Part shown: positions 16,769 to 25,503 of the stretch, piece after piece | Numbering within the stretch: the stretch's first letter is position 1 | Layout: every line of letters starts with the position of its first letter | Source: JBCBSS01 sp039819065 | GTDB taxonomy: Bacteria; Bacteroidota; Bacteroidia; Cytophagales; Cyclobacteriaceae | DNA: 33,472 nt | Direction of reading: 5' to 3' | Assembly: GCA_039819065.1 (NCBI GenBank) | Contig: JBCBSS010000082.1 | Location: forward strand, 1-33,472 | Translations under genes and position numbers: made by a program | Notes under the pieces: model-generated | What the model saw: only the letters and a program-made list of their open reading frames with translations | Told to the model about the DNA's origin: nothing | Databases searched by the model: none

Positions 16769-17354
16769 ACCGTTTTTTGATAAACTGCTCGCATTGGTTT
16801 TGCTAATAGTAACAAGCCCAATTTTGTTAGTGGTTGTAGCTATGTTGGCCATTGCTCAACATGGCAACATCTTTTTTATTCAAGAGAGGCCAGGCAAAAA
16901 TGGAAAGGTTTTTAGGCTGATAAAATTCAAAACGATGAATGACGGTAGAGATGCTGATGGGAACATGTTATCAGATGAAGTGAGATTAACAAAAGTGGGT
17001 AAATTTGTACGTAAAACCTCTTTAGACGAATTACCTCAAATGATTAACATTTTGAAAGGTGAGATGTCCTTTATTGGCCCGAGACCCCTACTTATTGAAT
17101 ATTTGGAACTTTACAGCAAAGAACAGAATAGAAGGCATGAAGTGACACCCGGAATATCCGGTTGGGCTCAGGTAAACGGACGCAATACCCTTGACTGGCC
17201 TTCTAAATTTAGATATGATGTTTGGTACGTAGACAATCAATCTTTTTTGCTCGATTTAAAAATAATATTTAAGACCATAGTTAAAGTTTTTAAGGCAGAA
17301 GGAATCAGCGGGCAAGGCGTAGTCACTATGAATAAGTTTAAAGGCAACCCATGA
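16749..17354 (+). CDS. PglC-like initiating phosphoglycosyltransferase
   Basis: A monotopic phosphoglycosyltransferase of about 201 residues that transfers a sugar-1-phosphate to undecaprenyl phosphate and so starts the repeat unit. It has one N-terminal hydrophobic segment (LLALVLLIVTSPILLVVVAML), then IFFIQERPGKNGKVFRLIKFKTM, RKTSLDELPQMINILKGEMSFIGPRPL, and TPGISGWAQVNGR. It is short, lacking the extra domains of WcaJ/WbaP, as in PglC. The ATG at 16749 is preferred over a GTG at 16734; it overlaps the preceding gene by 20 bases. Neighbouring PglD-, PglE- and PglF-like genes suggest UDP-diNAc-bacillosamine or a related sugar as donor. Confidence 0.92.
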   Translation: MYRNIVKPFFDKLLALVLLIVTSPILLVVVAMLAIAQHGNIFFIQERPGKNGKVFRLIKFKTMNDGRDADGNMLSDEVRLTKVGKFVRKTSLDELPQMINILKGEMSFIGPRPLLIEYLELYSKEQNRRHEVTPGISGWAQVNGRNTLDWPSKFRYDVWYVDNQSFLLDLKIIFKTIVKVFKAEGISGQGVVTMNKFKGNP

Positions 17355-17962
17355 TGTATTTACTCGGAGCAGGTGGTCATGCCAAGGTCATCTTAGATAT
17401 ACTAATGGCCAACAAAACTATTGTCAACGGTATATACGATGATAATCTTTCTAAAAAGGATTTAAACGGTATACCTGTTATAGATAAAATTGACAGTTTT
17501 GACCCTTCCAAAGGAAAGTGTATTGTAGGGATTGGAAGCAATGAAGTTCGCTATGAACTGGTTAAAAAAATGGGTTTAACCGAATATGGGAGGGCTATTC
17601 ATCCTAGCAGTGTTTTATCACCATCTTGTAAAATAGGTCAAGGCTCCGTAGTAATGGCTGGCGCAATTATTAACCCTGACACCATCATAGGAAACCATGC
17701 AATAGTCAATACTACCGCATCTATTGATCACGATTGTTTTATTGAAGATTATTGTCATTTAGCGCCAAACAGCACATTATGTGGAGGTGTTTCCGTGGGA
17801 GAAGGAACATTTATAGGCGCTGGTGCAGTCTTGATTCCGAATATTAAAGTAGGAAAATGGGCTATAGTGGGTGCCGGAGCAGTTGTTGTTAAAAATGTTG
17901 AGGATTATACAGTTGTAGTTGGTAACCCAGCTCGTACTGTGAAAATAAGAGAAGTCCGATGA
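17351..17962 (+). CDS. PglD/NeuD-like sugar N-acetyltransferase (first copy)
   Basis: A 203-residue protein with an N-terminal Rossmann-like lobe (MYLLGAGGHAKVILDIL) and a C-terminal left-handed beta-helix. The proposed catalytic histidine lies in TTASIDHDCFIEDYCHLAPN. The ending VVVGNPARTVKI is the family signature. PglD acetylates the 4-amino group of a UDP-4-amino-sugar. The start ATG overlaps the PglC stop as ATGA, and the gene ends in another four-base overlap with a second homologue. Acetylation of the product of the PglE-like enzyme at 19561 is the most likely job. Confidence 0.87.
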   Translation: MMYLLGAGGHAKVILDILMANKTIVNGIYDDNLSKKDLNGIPVIDKIDSFDPSKGKCIVGIGSNEVRYELVKKMGLTEYGRAIHPSSVLSPSCKIGQGSVVMAGAIINPDTIIGNHAIVNTTASIDHDCFIEDYCHLAPNSTLCGGVSVGEGTFIGAGAVLIPNIKVGKWAIVGAGAVVVKNVEDYTVVVGNPARTVKIREVR

Positions 17963-18597
17963 AAAGGATCGCCATATGCGGAGCAGGGGGATTAGGTAAG
18001 GAAGTACTCTGTATTATAAACGCTCTGAATGAAGTATCTAAGAGTTTTGAGTTCGTTGGATATTACGACGACTATTCCAATTCTAATGACATACTAGGGA
18101 CTATAAATGACGTTAATCGCATCAGCGAACCGATGGCGGTGGTAGTGGCCGTTGGTCATCCGAACACCAGGAAGAATATAGTAGACCGCATAAACAATCA
18201 TTTGGTTGAATATGCGACTCTCATCCACCCATCGGTTATTATAGGAGACACAAGTAAGGTTGAAATCGAACCTGGAACTATTATTGCCGCCGGATCAATT
18301 TTAACTACTGATATTAATTTATGTGCCCACTCGTTTATTAATCTCAATTGTACTATTGGGCATGACGTGCGGATCGGATCATTCTCTTCGTTGATGCCCG
18401 GAGTTAATATCGCAGGTAATGTCGATATTGCAGATGAAGTGTTTATAGGAGCAGGCTCAAATCTGATAAATAACTTGAATATTGGAAATAATGCGGTCAT
18501 AGGCGCGGGATCTACCGTTATTGGCGATATTCAATCTAATGTAACGGCTGTAGGAGTACCTGCCAGGGTGATAAAAAAGAACAATGAACGTACTTAA
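17959..18597 (+). CDS. PglD/NeuD-like acyltransferase (second copy)
   Basis: A 212-residue tandem homologue of the preceding gene. It has the N-terminal lobe MKRIAICGAGGLGKEVLCIIN and hexapeptide repeats, with the putative catalytic histidine in NCTIGHDVRIGSFSSLMPG and the ending AVGVPARVIKK. The copies are clearly divergent (GAGGLGKEV against GAGGHAKVI), so they probably act on different acceptors or acyl donors. It overlaps the previous gene by 4 and the exosortase gene by 14 bases. Confidence 0.85.
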   Translation: MKRIAICGAGGLGKEVLCIINALNEVSKSFEFVGYYDDYSNSNDILGTINDVNRISEPMAVVVAVGHPNTRKNIVDRINNHLVEYATLIHPSVIIGDTSKVEIEPGTIIAAGSILTTDINLCAHSFINLNCTIGHDVRIGSFSSLMPGVNIAGNVDIADEVFIGAGSNLINNLNIGNNAVIGAGSTVIGDIQSNVTAVGVPARVIKKNNERT

Positions 18598-19129
18598 GGA
18601 GTTTAAGACACCCATCTTATTTCTAGTTAAGTTTTTAGCTATTTATCTCTTAGCCAGTCTGGTATATGGCATTTTTATAAGTTCATACTCACCTTCCGCT
18701 GACCCAATCACCGATTTTGTTACAGAAAATACTCAGCAATTACTTGTACTTTTAGGCTATCCCGTTTCGACTCTTGCAGACGAAACAGGGCCATATGTGA
18801 AACTGGTGGAGGACGGAACCATCATTTTATCAGTTTTTGAAGGTTGCAATGGGGTCAATGTTTCTATTGTCTTTTTAGCTTTTTTGGTCGCATACAGTAG
18901 ACCTGTTGTCCAACTTGTGTGGTTTATTCCTTTAGGTCTTTTCATTATTCACTTAGTGAACTTACTAAGAATTAGCTTTTTGTTTTATGTGTCTAAAAAT
19001 CAACCGGATTATCTTTATTTTGCGCATAAGTATTTATTTACGGCTATAATATATGCTGTGATTTTTCTACTGTGGTACATTTGGGTAAACAAACTACACC
19101 GCCGCAAAGCGGCACCTTCAACAGAATAG
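18584..19129 (+). CDS. xrtF: Exosortase XrtF
   Basis: A 181-residue polytopic membrane protein of the exosortase family, a transpeptidase-like enzyme thought to cleave C-terminal sorting signals at the inner membrane. The catalytic set is complete: C88 in VFEGCNGVNV, R129 in LLRISFLFY and H148 in FAHKYLFTA, each at the edge of a hydrophobic helix. The short length and the following partner gene match the Bacteroidota XrtF branch. It sits inside the polysaccharide operon with a 14-base overlap, as exosortases often do. A candidate substrate is encoded at 25297. Confidence 0.92.
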   Translation: MNVLKEFKTPILFLVKFLAIYLLASLVYGIFISSYSPSADPITDFVTENTQQLLVLLGYPVSTLADETGPYVKLVEDGTIILSVFEGCNGVNVSIVFLAFLVAYSRPVVQLVWFIPLGLFIIHLVNLLRISFLFYVSKNQPDYLYFAHKYLFTAIIYAVIFLLWYIWVNKLHRRKAAPSTE

Positions 19130-19521
19130 AACTGAACAGGTTATTGCTGATCGCAGTCAGCATGCTAGGCCTTTTTTTCGTTTACATTTTGCAGAAAGAA
19201 ATACTCTTTTATCTCGAAAAACAAGGACTGTCTGGCTTTACACTTTTAGCAACTAGCAAGACAATTCGTTTCTTGCTGAATGATTTTTTTATGATAATGC
19301 TAATTCACGGCCTATTTATGCGCAAGGAGTATACAGTATTTGCCTTTTTTGTACAGCTTTTCGGAGTCGTGTTCTTATTGGTGCCTTATTTGGTGCTCAA
19401 GTATAACAACTTTGTGGCCTTAGGCCCATTCGTGTCAGACCTTCATAGACTTATTGTCAACCCATTGTTGTTAATTCTGGTAATCCCGGCTTTGCTGTAT
19501 AAGCATAAGACTGGAAGTTAA
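19072..19521 (+). CDS. XrtF-associated membrane protein
   Basis: Up to 149 residues, with about four hydrophobic segments (RLLLIAVSMLGLFFVYIL, FFMIMLIHGLFM, YTVFAFFVQLFGVVFLLVPYLVL, LIVNPLLLILVIPALLY). Position and topology match the small membrane protein regularly encoded directly after XrtF; its biochemical role is unknown. The frame is open from a GTG at 19072, 58 bases inside xrtF, but the first 20 residues (KQTTPPQSGTFN region) are probably not translated or are poorly conserved. Other in-frame starts are TTG at 19081 and TTG at 19144, just before the first helix. No ATG occurs before 19162. Confidence 0.75.
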   Translation: MVHLGKQTTPPQSGTFNRIELNRLLLIAVSMLGLFFVYILQKEILFYLEKQGLSGFTLLATSKTIRFLLNDFFMIMLIHGLFMRKEYTVFAFFVQLFGVVFLLVPYLVLKYNNFVALGPFVSDLHRLIVNPLLLILVIPALLYKHKTGS

Positions 19522-19560
19522 ATAAATGATTGTTTACGAAAAGTTTTCATCAAATTAGGT

Positions 19561-20688
19561 ATGCCCAATAGAATTTACCTTTCCTCCCCACATATGGGGA
19601 AAAATGAGATAAAGTATGTCAACGAGGCGTTCGAAACTAATTGGATATCTCCAGTTGGTCCTAATATAGATTCGTTTGAAAAAGCAATCTCAGATTATAC
19701 AGGTTCTCCTTATGTAGCTGCGTTAAGTTCAGGTACTGCTGCAATACACCTTGCTTTGATTATCCTAGACGTTAAGCAGGGAGATGAGGTGATTTGTTCT
19801 TCATTTACTTTTGCAGCTTCATGCAATCCTATCATATATCAAGGAGCTACACCCATTTTTATAGACTCAGAGCTTGATACATGGAATATGGACCCAGCTC
19901 TTTTGGAAGAATCAATAGACGATCGTATTAAAAAAGGCAAGAAACCAAAAGCAATTATCTTGGTACACCTGTATGGCATGCCGGCCAAATTGGATGAAAT
20001 TCAAGAAATCGCCCAGCGCTATGAAATACCCATAATTGAGGACGCGGCCGAAGCCCTGGGTTCAGAGTACAAAGGACGAAAGCTTGGTACGTTTGGAGAT
20101 ATTGGAGTGTTTTCTTTTAACGGGAATAAAATAATTACTACATCGGGTGGAGGCGCTTTGGTTTCATCAAACCAAGAATATGTAGAACGTGCCAAGTTTC
20201 TGGCTACCCAAGCCAGAGATAAAGCAGCCCATTATGAACACTCACAAATTGGTTATAATTATAGAATGAGTAATATTTGTGCTGGAATTGGTCGTGGCCA
20301 AATGGAGGTATTGGATTCACGGGTCAAGAAGCGAAGAGAATTGTACAATAAGTATTTAGCACTTTATGGTATAAAGAATGGAATCAGCTTTTTGACCGAA
20401 CCGGAAAACATGATGTCTAATCGATGGTTAACTACGATACTAGTGAATTCCAAAGAATCGGGAATGACCAACGAGGATATCAGATTGAGGTTGGAGGCGG
20501 AAAATATCGAATCACGACCTTTGTGGAAACCCATGCATATACAACCGGTGTTTAAAGTGGCACCATTCTATGGTATTGGTAATTCGGATTTATTGTTTCA
20601 ATCTGGTCTATGTTTACCGTCAGGGTCTAACATGACCGATGAAGAGTTTGTTAGGGTCACTGATGCAATCGACACTGTCTTATCATAA
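19561..20688 (+). CDS. PglE/DegT-family PLP-dependent sugar aminotransferase
   Basis: A 375-residue DegT/DnrJ/EryC1/StrS aminotransferase. The start IYLSSPHMGKNEIKYVNEAFETNWISPVG is typical of the PglE/PseC-like branch. The PLP site is seen in SSGTAAIHLAL, PIIEDAAEALGSEYKG and the Schiff-base lysine K190 in FSFNGNKIITTSGGG. It should aminate the 4-keto sugar made by the PglF-like enzyme at 25504 to give a UDP-4-amino-4,6-dideoxy sugar, which the PglD-like enzyme then acetylates. It begins with ATG 39 bases after the XrtF-associated gene. Confidence 0.92.
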   Translation: MPNRIYLSSPHMGKNEIKYVNEAFETNWISPVGPNIDSFEKAISDYTGSPYVAALSSGTAAIHLALIILDVKQGDEVICSSFTFAASCNPIIYQGATPIFIDSELDTWNMDPALLEESIDDRIKKGKKPKAIILVHLYGMPAKLDEIQEIAQRYEIPIIEDAAEALGSEYKGRKLGTFGDIGVFSFNGNKIITTSGGGALVSSNQEYVERAKFLATQARDKAAHYEHSQIGYNYRMSNICAGIGRGQMEVLDSRVKKRRELYNKYLALYGIKNGISFLTEPENMMSNRWLTTILVNSKESGMTNEDIRLRLEAENIESRPLWKPMHIQPVFKVAPFYGIGNSDLLFQSGLCLPSGSNMTDEEFVRVTDAIDTVLS

Positions 20689-20765
20689 ACTTATGGTTAC
20701 TTTGGTAATAGATAGTGGTATTTACTATATTAAGCTATTTTAGAAGGCAATTTTGATTTTTTAGA

Positions 20766-23700
20766 ATGAAAATAACAACAATACTGGGCTGGTTAATTAT
20801 TCTGCTTATACCATTTACAAGTGTTTATGGGCAGTCAGAGGGGGATTATCAAACAAGACAAAGCGGTAATTGGAATGACAGCGATACATGGGAGGAATTT
20901 ACAGGAGGCTCTTTCCAAAACACAGCAAATACTCCTGATGATACAGACGGAGTAATCACAATATTAAATACTCATACTGTAACGGTTACCGCTGGTGTAA
21001 GTATAGATCAAGCGATAATCAATACAGGTGGCTCGATTGTGGTTAATTCTGGAATTATTTTGACAGTTGCTGATGGTTCGGGAGATGACCTGACCATTGA
21101 TGGGACATTAACCAATAACGGTACGTTAGATATCGAATTAGACCCACCACCACCACCAATTGGAGCCGCACAAGTTAGAGTTAATGGAACACTGGAGAAT
21201 TCTGGTACTATAAACAATTCAGGAGCCTCAAGGCTCTTCTTCGAAAGTGGGTCGACATATGATCACCAGTACACTACATCTGAAGGGTCAATTCCATTGG
21301 CTAATTGGAATGCTACCTCTACGTGCCTTATTTCAGGATATACCTCAAACGGAAACGCTCCAAGTAATTTAAACCAAACATTCGGGAACTTTACTTGGAA
21401 TACCCCTTCATCCACTGCTTTTATTGATTTGGATGGAGAATTGACCACGGTCAATGGCAGCCTTAATGTTTTGGCAACTTCTTCAAACTATTTATATCTG
21501 ACTCAAAATTCAGCACTTACAATCAATGTCGGGGGGGACTTCATTGTTTCTGGCAATTCTTCGGTTGGTTTTACAATTGGAGCAACTGTCAATATAAATA
21601 TAACCGGCAATTTTGGTTACACTAGTTCAGGTACATTGTTCGCTGCAGCCGGTGGAGTAGTGAACTTTGATGTTGGGGGTGATTTCGATATTACAGCGGG
21701 AACTTTTGATTTTGACTTCGGCGGAGTAACTCAAAACTATAATATTGGTGGAAGTGTGGACCTTACAGGTGGAACATTGGCTAACTCGCTGGGCGGAAAT
21801 GTTAATATAACGTTTGATGGATCTGGTACACAAAATTTCATTAATACTTCTTCAAGGATTGATATAGACTATTCGGTTTCAACCGGTTCAACCCTAGCTC
21901 TAACTGGAAACAACTTCTTGCCGGGAGGAGGCACGTTCAATTTAAATACTAATGCTACTCTTGACTTAGGGTCAGACGATGTAAACGGGGCACTACAAAC
22001 TGGTACATCTGCCGGTAATATCCGAGTCAGCGGGGCACGAACTTTTGATGCTGGAAGTAATATTGTTTATAGCGGATCAGCTGCTCAAGAGTTAGGTAAT
22101 GGTTTCCCTTCTGATGTCAATTTAGAAATCAATAACGCAGCGGGTGTTTCATTAACAAGTTCCATAACAATTGAATCTAACAGAACTTTGACATTCACTT
22201 CAGGTAACTTGGCGATAGGAGACAACAATACTCTGACCATTAATGGGGCTCTATCTGGAACAGCATCACTGGTTGGTGGAAACCTATCCGACCTTTTAAT
22301 TGGTGGAACCGGACCTTTGGGGACAGTATCGTTTACAGGTTCAACTGAATTGCAAAACTTTACATTGAACAGGACATCTTCGGGGTCTGTAACTTTAGGC
22401 AGCACCTTGACAATAGGAGGTACTTTTACTCAAACTAACGGAAATCTAGACTTTAGCGGACAGTCACTTACCCTTTCAGGGCCATACGCCAGAACATCTG
22501 GTGACTTTTTATCAAACGCCTCCTCAACACTAGTTGTTAGCGGAACAGGAGCGATCAGTAGCCTATCTTTTAATGGTGGATTAGCTTTGAATACACTCAC
22601 TATTAATAGAAATGCTGCAACGGTTAGTACTGGAGCAAGCCTTTCTATTGTTAATTTGAATCTTACAGATGGCACTTTTGATAACTCTGGTACGATTACA
22701 ATAAACACTGGTGGGATAGTTACTAGAACTCAGAATTCGAGTATGACTTCTGCTCCAGTAGCTCAAACGTCATATGATGTTATTTATGATGCTGGAGGTG
22801 CAATGAGTACCGGAGTTGAACTACCGACCTCTGCTACTGAGTTAAATGATCTTACTAAAAATGGCTCAGGTACAGTTACTTTAGGTAGCAATGTTACCGT
22901 TAATGGAGTGTTAACACTATCTAACGGCACATTTGACGCTGGCAGTAATCAAGTTACACTTGACGGTAACTTCGTAAGTAATGCGACATCTACACTAACC
23001 AACTCTACCTTTGTTTTCGCAACAAGTACTATTTTGAGCGGTAGTGCATCGCCGAGTTTTAATAATGTAACTGTATCAGGCGTATTCACACCGAACTTAA
23101 ACTATCAGATAAATGGGAATTTGGTTAATAACGGGACGTTAAATGCAGGTACGGGTTCAGTGACTTTTGGTGGTACTACTGCAATTACCGGATCGGCCAC
23201 TCCATCTTTTAACGGGGTTACCATAAACGCGGCATCTTCCCTTACCGCACCCACTGGCACCATGAATGTGGCCGGAAGCTTTACTAATAACGGTACATTT
23301 GACGGAAATGATGGAATTGTAGATTTTAATGGTACAAGTTCTATTTCCGGCAACGTTACCTTTAGCGATATAACAATATCTGGTACACTTACAGCTCCTT
23401 CAGGTACGACCTTTGGCCTAGAGGGTGATTTTACCAATAATGGAACATTTAACGCCAACAATGGTACAGTTACCTTTTCCGGCATTCTAGCACAATCAAT
23501 TGCTGGTACGACTACAACTGAATTTTATGATATACAAGCCAACAATGCCGTCAATGTAAATGGTAATGCTGATTTAAGAGGAATATTAACATTGGGAGAA
23601 AATGTCACCTTCGATGCAGATGGAAGCGGCAGTGGTGTGTTGACATTACTGTCTGATGCTGCAGGTGACGCTTTTATAGCTGCTATACCTTCAAATTCAA

Positions 23701-25274
23701 CTGTATCAGGAGATGTCACCTACCAACGTTTCTATGTGGCATCTGACGTCTGGACTCATTTTGGTGTACCTATCACTGGGGTAACGGTTGCTGACTTGCA
23801 AGATGACTTCCCTATTTCAGGGTCCTTTACCGGAGCGAGTACAGGTGGTGGCATCAGTAGTAATCCTTCTTTGTATTTCTACGACGAGAGTGTTGGAGGA
23901 GATGTTGATCAAGGATGGGTGAATCACCCTACCACTACCAATACAGAAGCAATATCAAGTACCCTGGGCTATGCTGCATGGATGAGGTCAGAGTTCACTG
24001 GTTCTGGAGCTACAATTAATGTGAGAGGGCCCATTAATCAAGGGGCCACGAATCTAACTGTCACATATTTTGATGATCCGGGGCAGGCAGCAGATCAGGA
24101 CGGATGGAACTTAGTCAATAATCCTTATCCGGCTTCAATTGATTGGAATACGGTAAGTGGTTGGACTAGAACTAACATTAACGGCGTTGCGGCAGTTTGG
24201 AATAGCTCTGCCGCGCGGTATGATTATACAAGTGGGGTATGGGATGGTGTTGTAGCTTCTGGGCAAGCTTTTTGGGTGAGAGCAGAAGGTTCTCCAACGT
24301 TGTCCACTACAGAAGAGGTTAAGACCACTGCAGATCGAAACCCAACCTTCTTTAGAACGAAAGAAATTCAGGAAAGACTAGCCATATCGCTTACTGACGG
24401 TACTTACGAAGATTTCACCTTTGTTTATATCGATGATGCCTCGTCAGCTGAGTTTGATAGTGAAGTTGATGCCTACAAATTAGATAATGGTGGCATATTC
24501 AATATTTCGACTTTAACACCGGAAGGGGCCAATCTTGCGATCAACACTACGCCGTCTCAATCTTGTTCAATGACCTTGCCGTTGAACATTGAAGATATAT
24601 GGCCTGGGACATTTACTTTATCTTTTCCCGAAGGATTAAATTTGCCTAACGTAACTTCTGCCAGGTTAATTGATAAATTACAAAACACAGAACTGGAAAT
24701 AATAGATGGTGCCGAAATGGTAGTTAGTTTCACCGATGATCCAGCTACATTTGGCGCTGATAGGTTTGAAATTCTGATGTTCTTTGAGCAGCCTATACCT
24801 GGTATTGTAGTGGAAGCAGAACAAGAGTTAGTGACGGGCGTTGGATTTGATGCATATCAATGGTTTAAGGATGGAGAATTAATTGAAGGAGCTACAAGCT
24901 CTAAGTACGTTCCCGTTGAGTCAGGGCTGTACTCTGTTGAGGTTACTAATGGCCAGTGTAAAGTATTGTCTGAATCAATTGAATTTAAGGTTGATCCAAT
25001 AACTTCAATAGATGATCAGATCAACAAAGAGGAAGTTATTTTGGTGTACCCTAACCCAACAAGCAATAGAATTACTGTAGACAACTTTACCGATGCATTA
25101 CCTAAAAATCTTACGGTTACTGATTTAAATGGTAGGCAGATTATTAGTTTGTCACAGGTGGTTCCTGCCAATGGTCAGATTCAATTGGATTTGAGATCTA
25201 TAGACGAGGGTATATATATTTTGAATATATTTGATGATGATAATTCATCACAAATTAGGATAATAAAGCGTTAA
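20766..25274 (+). CDS. Large secreted adhesin-like protein with T9SS type A sorting domain
   Basis: A 1502-residue exported protein. The signal peptide spans residues 1-22, ending VYG, followed by YQTRQSGNWNDSDTWEE, an opening common in Bacteroidota surface proteins. A long Ser/Thr/Asn/Gly-rich region (about 60-960) of short beta-strand repeats (NNGTL/TNNGTF, SxxITGS) suggests a beta-solenoid. A proline run sits near residue 126. An Ig-like segment (YQWFKDGELIEGATSSKYVP) lies near 1360-1415. The last 80 residues, from VYPNPTSNRITVDNF to IRIIKR, form the T9SS C-terminal domain, so the protein should be secreted by T9SS and anchored or released at the surface. It is preceded by a 77-base gap, the second-largest inside the operon. 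Confidence 0.9.
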   Translation: MKITTILGWLIILLIPFTSVYGQSEGDYQTRQSGNWNDSDTWEEFTGGSFQNTANTPDDTDGVITILNTHTVTVTAGVSIDQAIINTGGSIVVNSGIILTVADGSGDDLTIDGTLTNNGTLDIELDPPPPPIGAAQVRVNGTLENSGTINNSGASRLFFESGSTYDHQYTTSEGSIPLANWNATSTCLISGYTSNGNAPSNLNQTFGNFTWNTPSSTAFIDLDGELTTVNGSLNVLATSSNYLYLTQNSALTINVGGDFIVSGNSSVGFTIGATVNINITGNFGYTSSGTLFAAAGGVVNFDVGGDFDITAGTFDFDFGGVTQNYNIGGSVDLTGGTLANSLGGNVNITFDGSGTQNFINTSSRIDIDYSVSTGSTLALTGNNFLPGGGTFNLNTNATLDLGSDDVNGALQTGTSAGNIRVSGARTFDAGSNIVYSGSAAQELGNGFPSDVNLEINNAAGVSLTSSITIESNRTLTFTSGNLAIGDNNTLTINGALSGTASLVGGNLSDLLIGGTGPLGTVSFTGSTELQNFTLNRTSSGSVTLGSTLTIGGTFTQTNGNLDFSGQSLTLSGPYARTSGDFLSNASSTLVVSGTGAISSLSFNGGLALNTLTINRNAATVSTGASLSIVNLNLTDGTFDNSGTITINTGGIVTRTQNSSMTSAPVAQTSYDVIYDAGGAMSTGVELPTSATELNDLTKNGSGTVTLGSNVTVNGVLTLSNGTFDAGSNQVTLDGNFVSNATSTLTNSTFVFATSTILSGSASPSFNNVTVSGVFTPNLNYQINGNLVNNGTLNAGTGSVTFGGTTAITGSATPSFNGVTINAASSLTAPTGTMNVAGSFTNNGTFDGNDGIVDFNGTSSISGNVTFSDITISGTLTAPSGTTFGLEGDFTNNGTFNANNGTVTFSGILAQSIAGTTTTEFYDIQANNAVNVNGNADLRGILTLGENVTFDADGSGSGVLTLLSDAAGDAFIAAIPSNSTVSGDVTYQRFYVASDVWTHFGVPITGVTVADLQDDFPISGSFTGASTGGGISSNPSLYFYDESVGGDVDQGWVNHPTTTNTEAISSTLGYAAWMRSEFTGSGATINVRGPINQGATNLTVTYFDDPGQAADQDGWNLVNNPYPASIDWNTVSGWTRTNINGVAAVWNSSAARYDYTSGVWDGVVASGQAFWVRAEGSPTLSTTEEVKTTADRNPTFFRTKEIQERLAISLTDGTYEDFTFVYIDDASSAEFDSEVDAYKLDNGGIFNISTLTPEGANLAINTTPSQSCSMTLPLNIEDIWPGTFTLSFPEGLNLPNVTSARLIDKLQNTELEIIDGAEMVVSFTDDPATFGADRFEILMFFEQPIPGIVVEAEQELVTGVGFDAYQWFKDGELIEGATSSKYVPVESGLYSVEVTNGQCKVLSESIEFKVDPITSIDDQINKEEVILVYPNPTSNRITVDNFTDALPKNLTVTDLNGRQIISLSQVVPANGQIQLDLRSIDEGIYILNIFDDDNSSQIRIIKR
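23107..23490 (+). repeat. Coding repeats of about 50 residues in the adhesin
   Basis: Three successive units begin LVNNGTLNAGTG, FTNNGTFDGNDG and FTNNGTFNANNG, each followed by a VxF-G strand. The second and third units are preceded by LTAP-(T/S)-GT. Related but more decayed NNGTL and GxFTQTNGNLDF units occur earlier in the protein. This looks like internal duplication of a beta-solenoid coil. Confidence 0.7.
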
Positions 25275-25296
25275 AAAAATAATTAATATAATATTC

Positions 25297-25497
25297 GTGA
25301 GATCATTTATTAAGAGTGTAATATTCACCATTTTTTTATTCCTCACGGTCAACGTTAATGCCCAGCCAGGTGGAGGTGGTCCTGATGGAGGAGGAGATCC
25401 TGACAATAATGTGCCGATTACCGGAATAGAAGTTCTTCTAATAGCAGGAGGGGCTCTGGGTATATCCCGATTTGTCAAGAGCAAATTAAAAAGGTAA
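25297..25497 (+). CDS. Small exported protein with exosortase-type (PID-CTERM-like) C-terminal signal
   Basis: A 66-residue protein starting at GTG 25297, 22 bases after the adhesin stop. Residues 1-22 are a signal peptide (ending VNVNA, cleaved before QP). Residues 24-38 are a Gly/Pro/Asp linker. Residues 40-66 form a tripartite end: the motif PITG, a hydrophobic stretch IEVLLIAGGALGI and a basic tail RFVKSKLKR. This arrangement is that of exosortase substrates and resembles the small Bacteroidota PID-CTERM proteins, with Thr where the name motif has Asp. With XrtF about 6 kb upstream in the same operon, it is the best substrate candidate here. The assignment is by pattern only. Confidence 0.72.
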   Translation: MRSFIKSVIFTIFLFLTVNVNAQPGGGGPDGGGDPDNNVPITGIEVLLIAGGALGISRFVKSKLKR

Positions 25498-25503
25498 CAT
25501 ATC

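Noticed and set aside
20689..20765. Internal promoter before the adhesin gene
   Set aside because: The 77-base AT-rich gap has a TTTG at 20701 but no convincing TAnnTTTG at the right distance; a promoter is possible but not supported.
23107..23490. Possible CRISPR-like repeat array
   Set aside because: The repeats are in frame, degenerate, spaced without unique spacers and encode a beta-strand repeat.
21008..23719. Several minus-strand open frames of 60-126 codons inside the adhesin
   Set aside because: They are antisense shadows of a long, compositionally biased coding repeat region, with no start context or recognisable domains.
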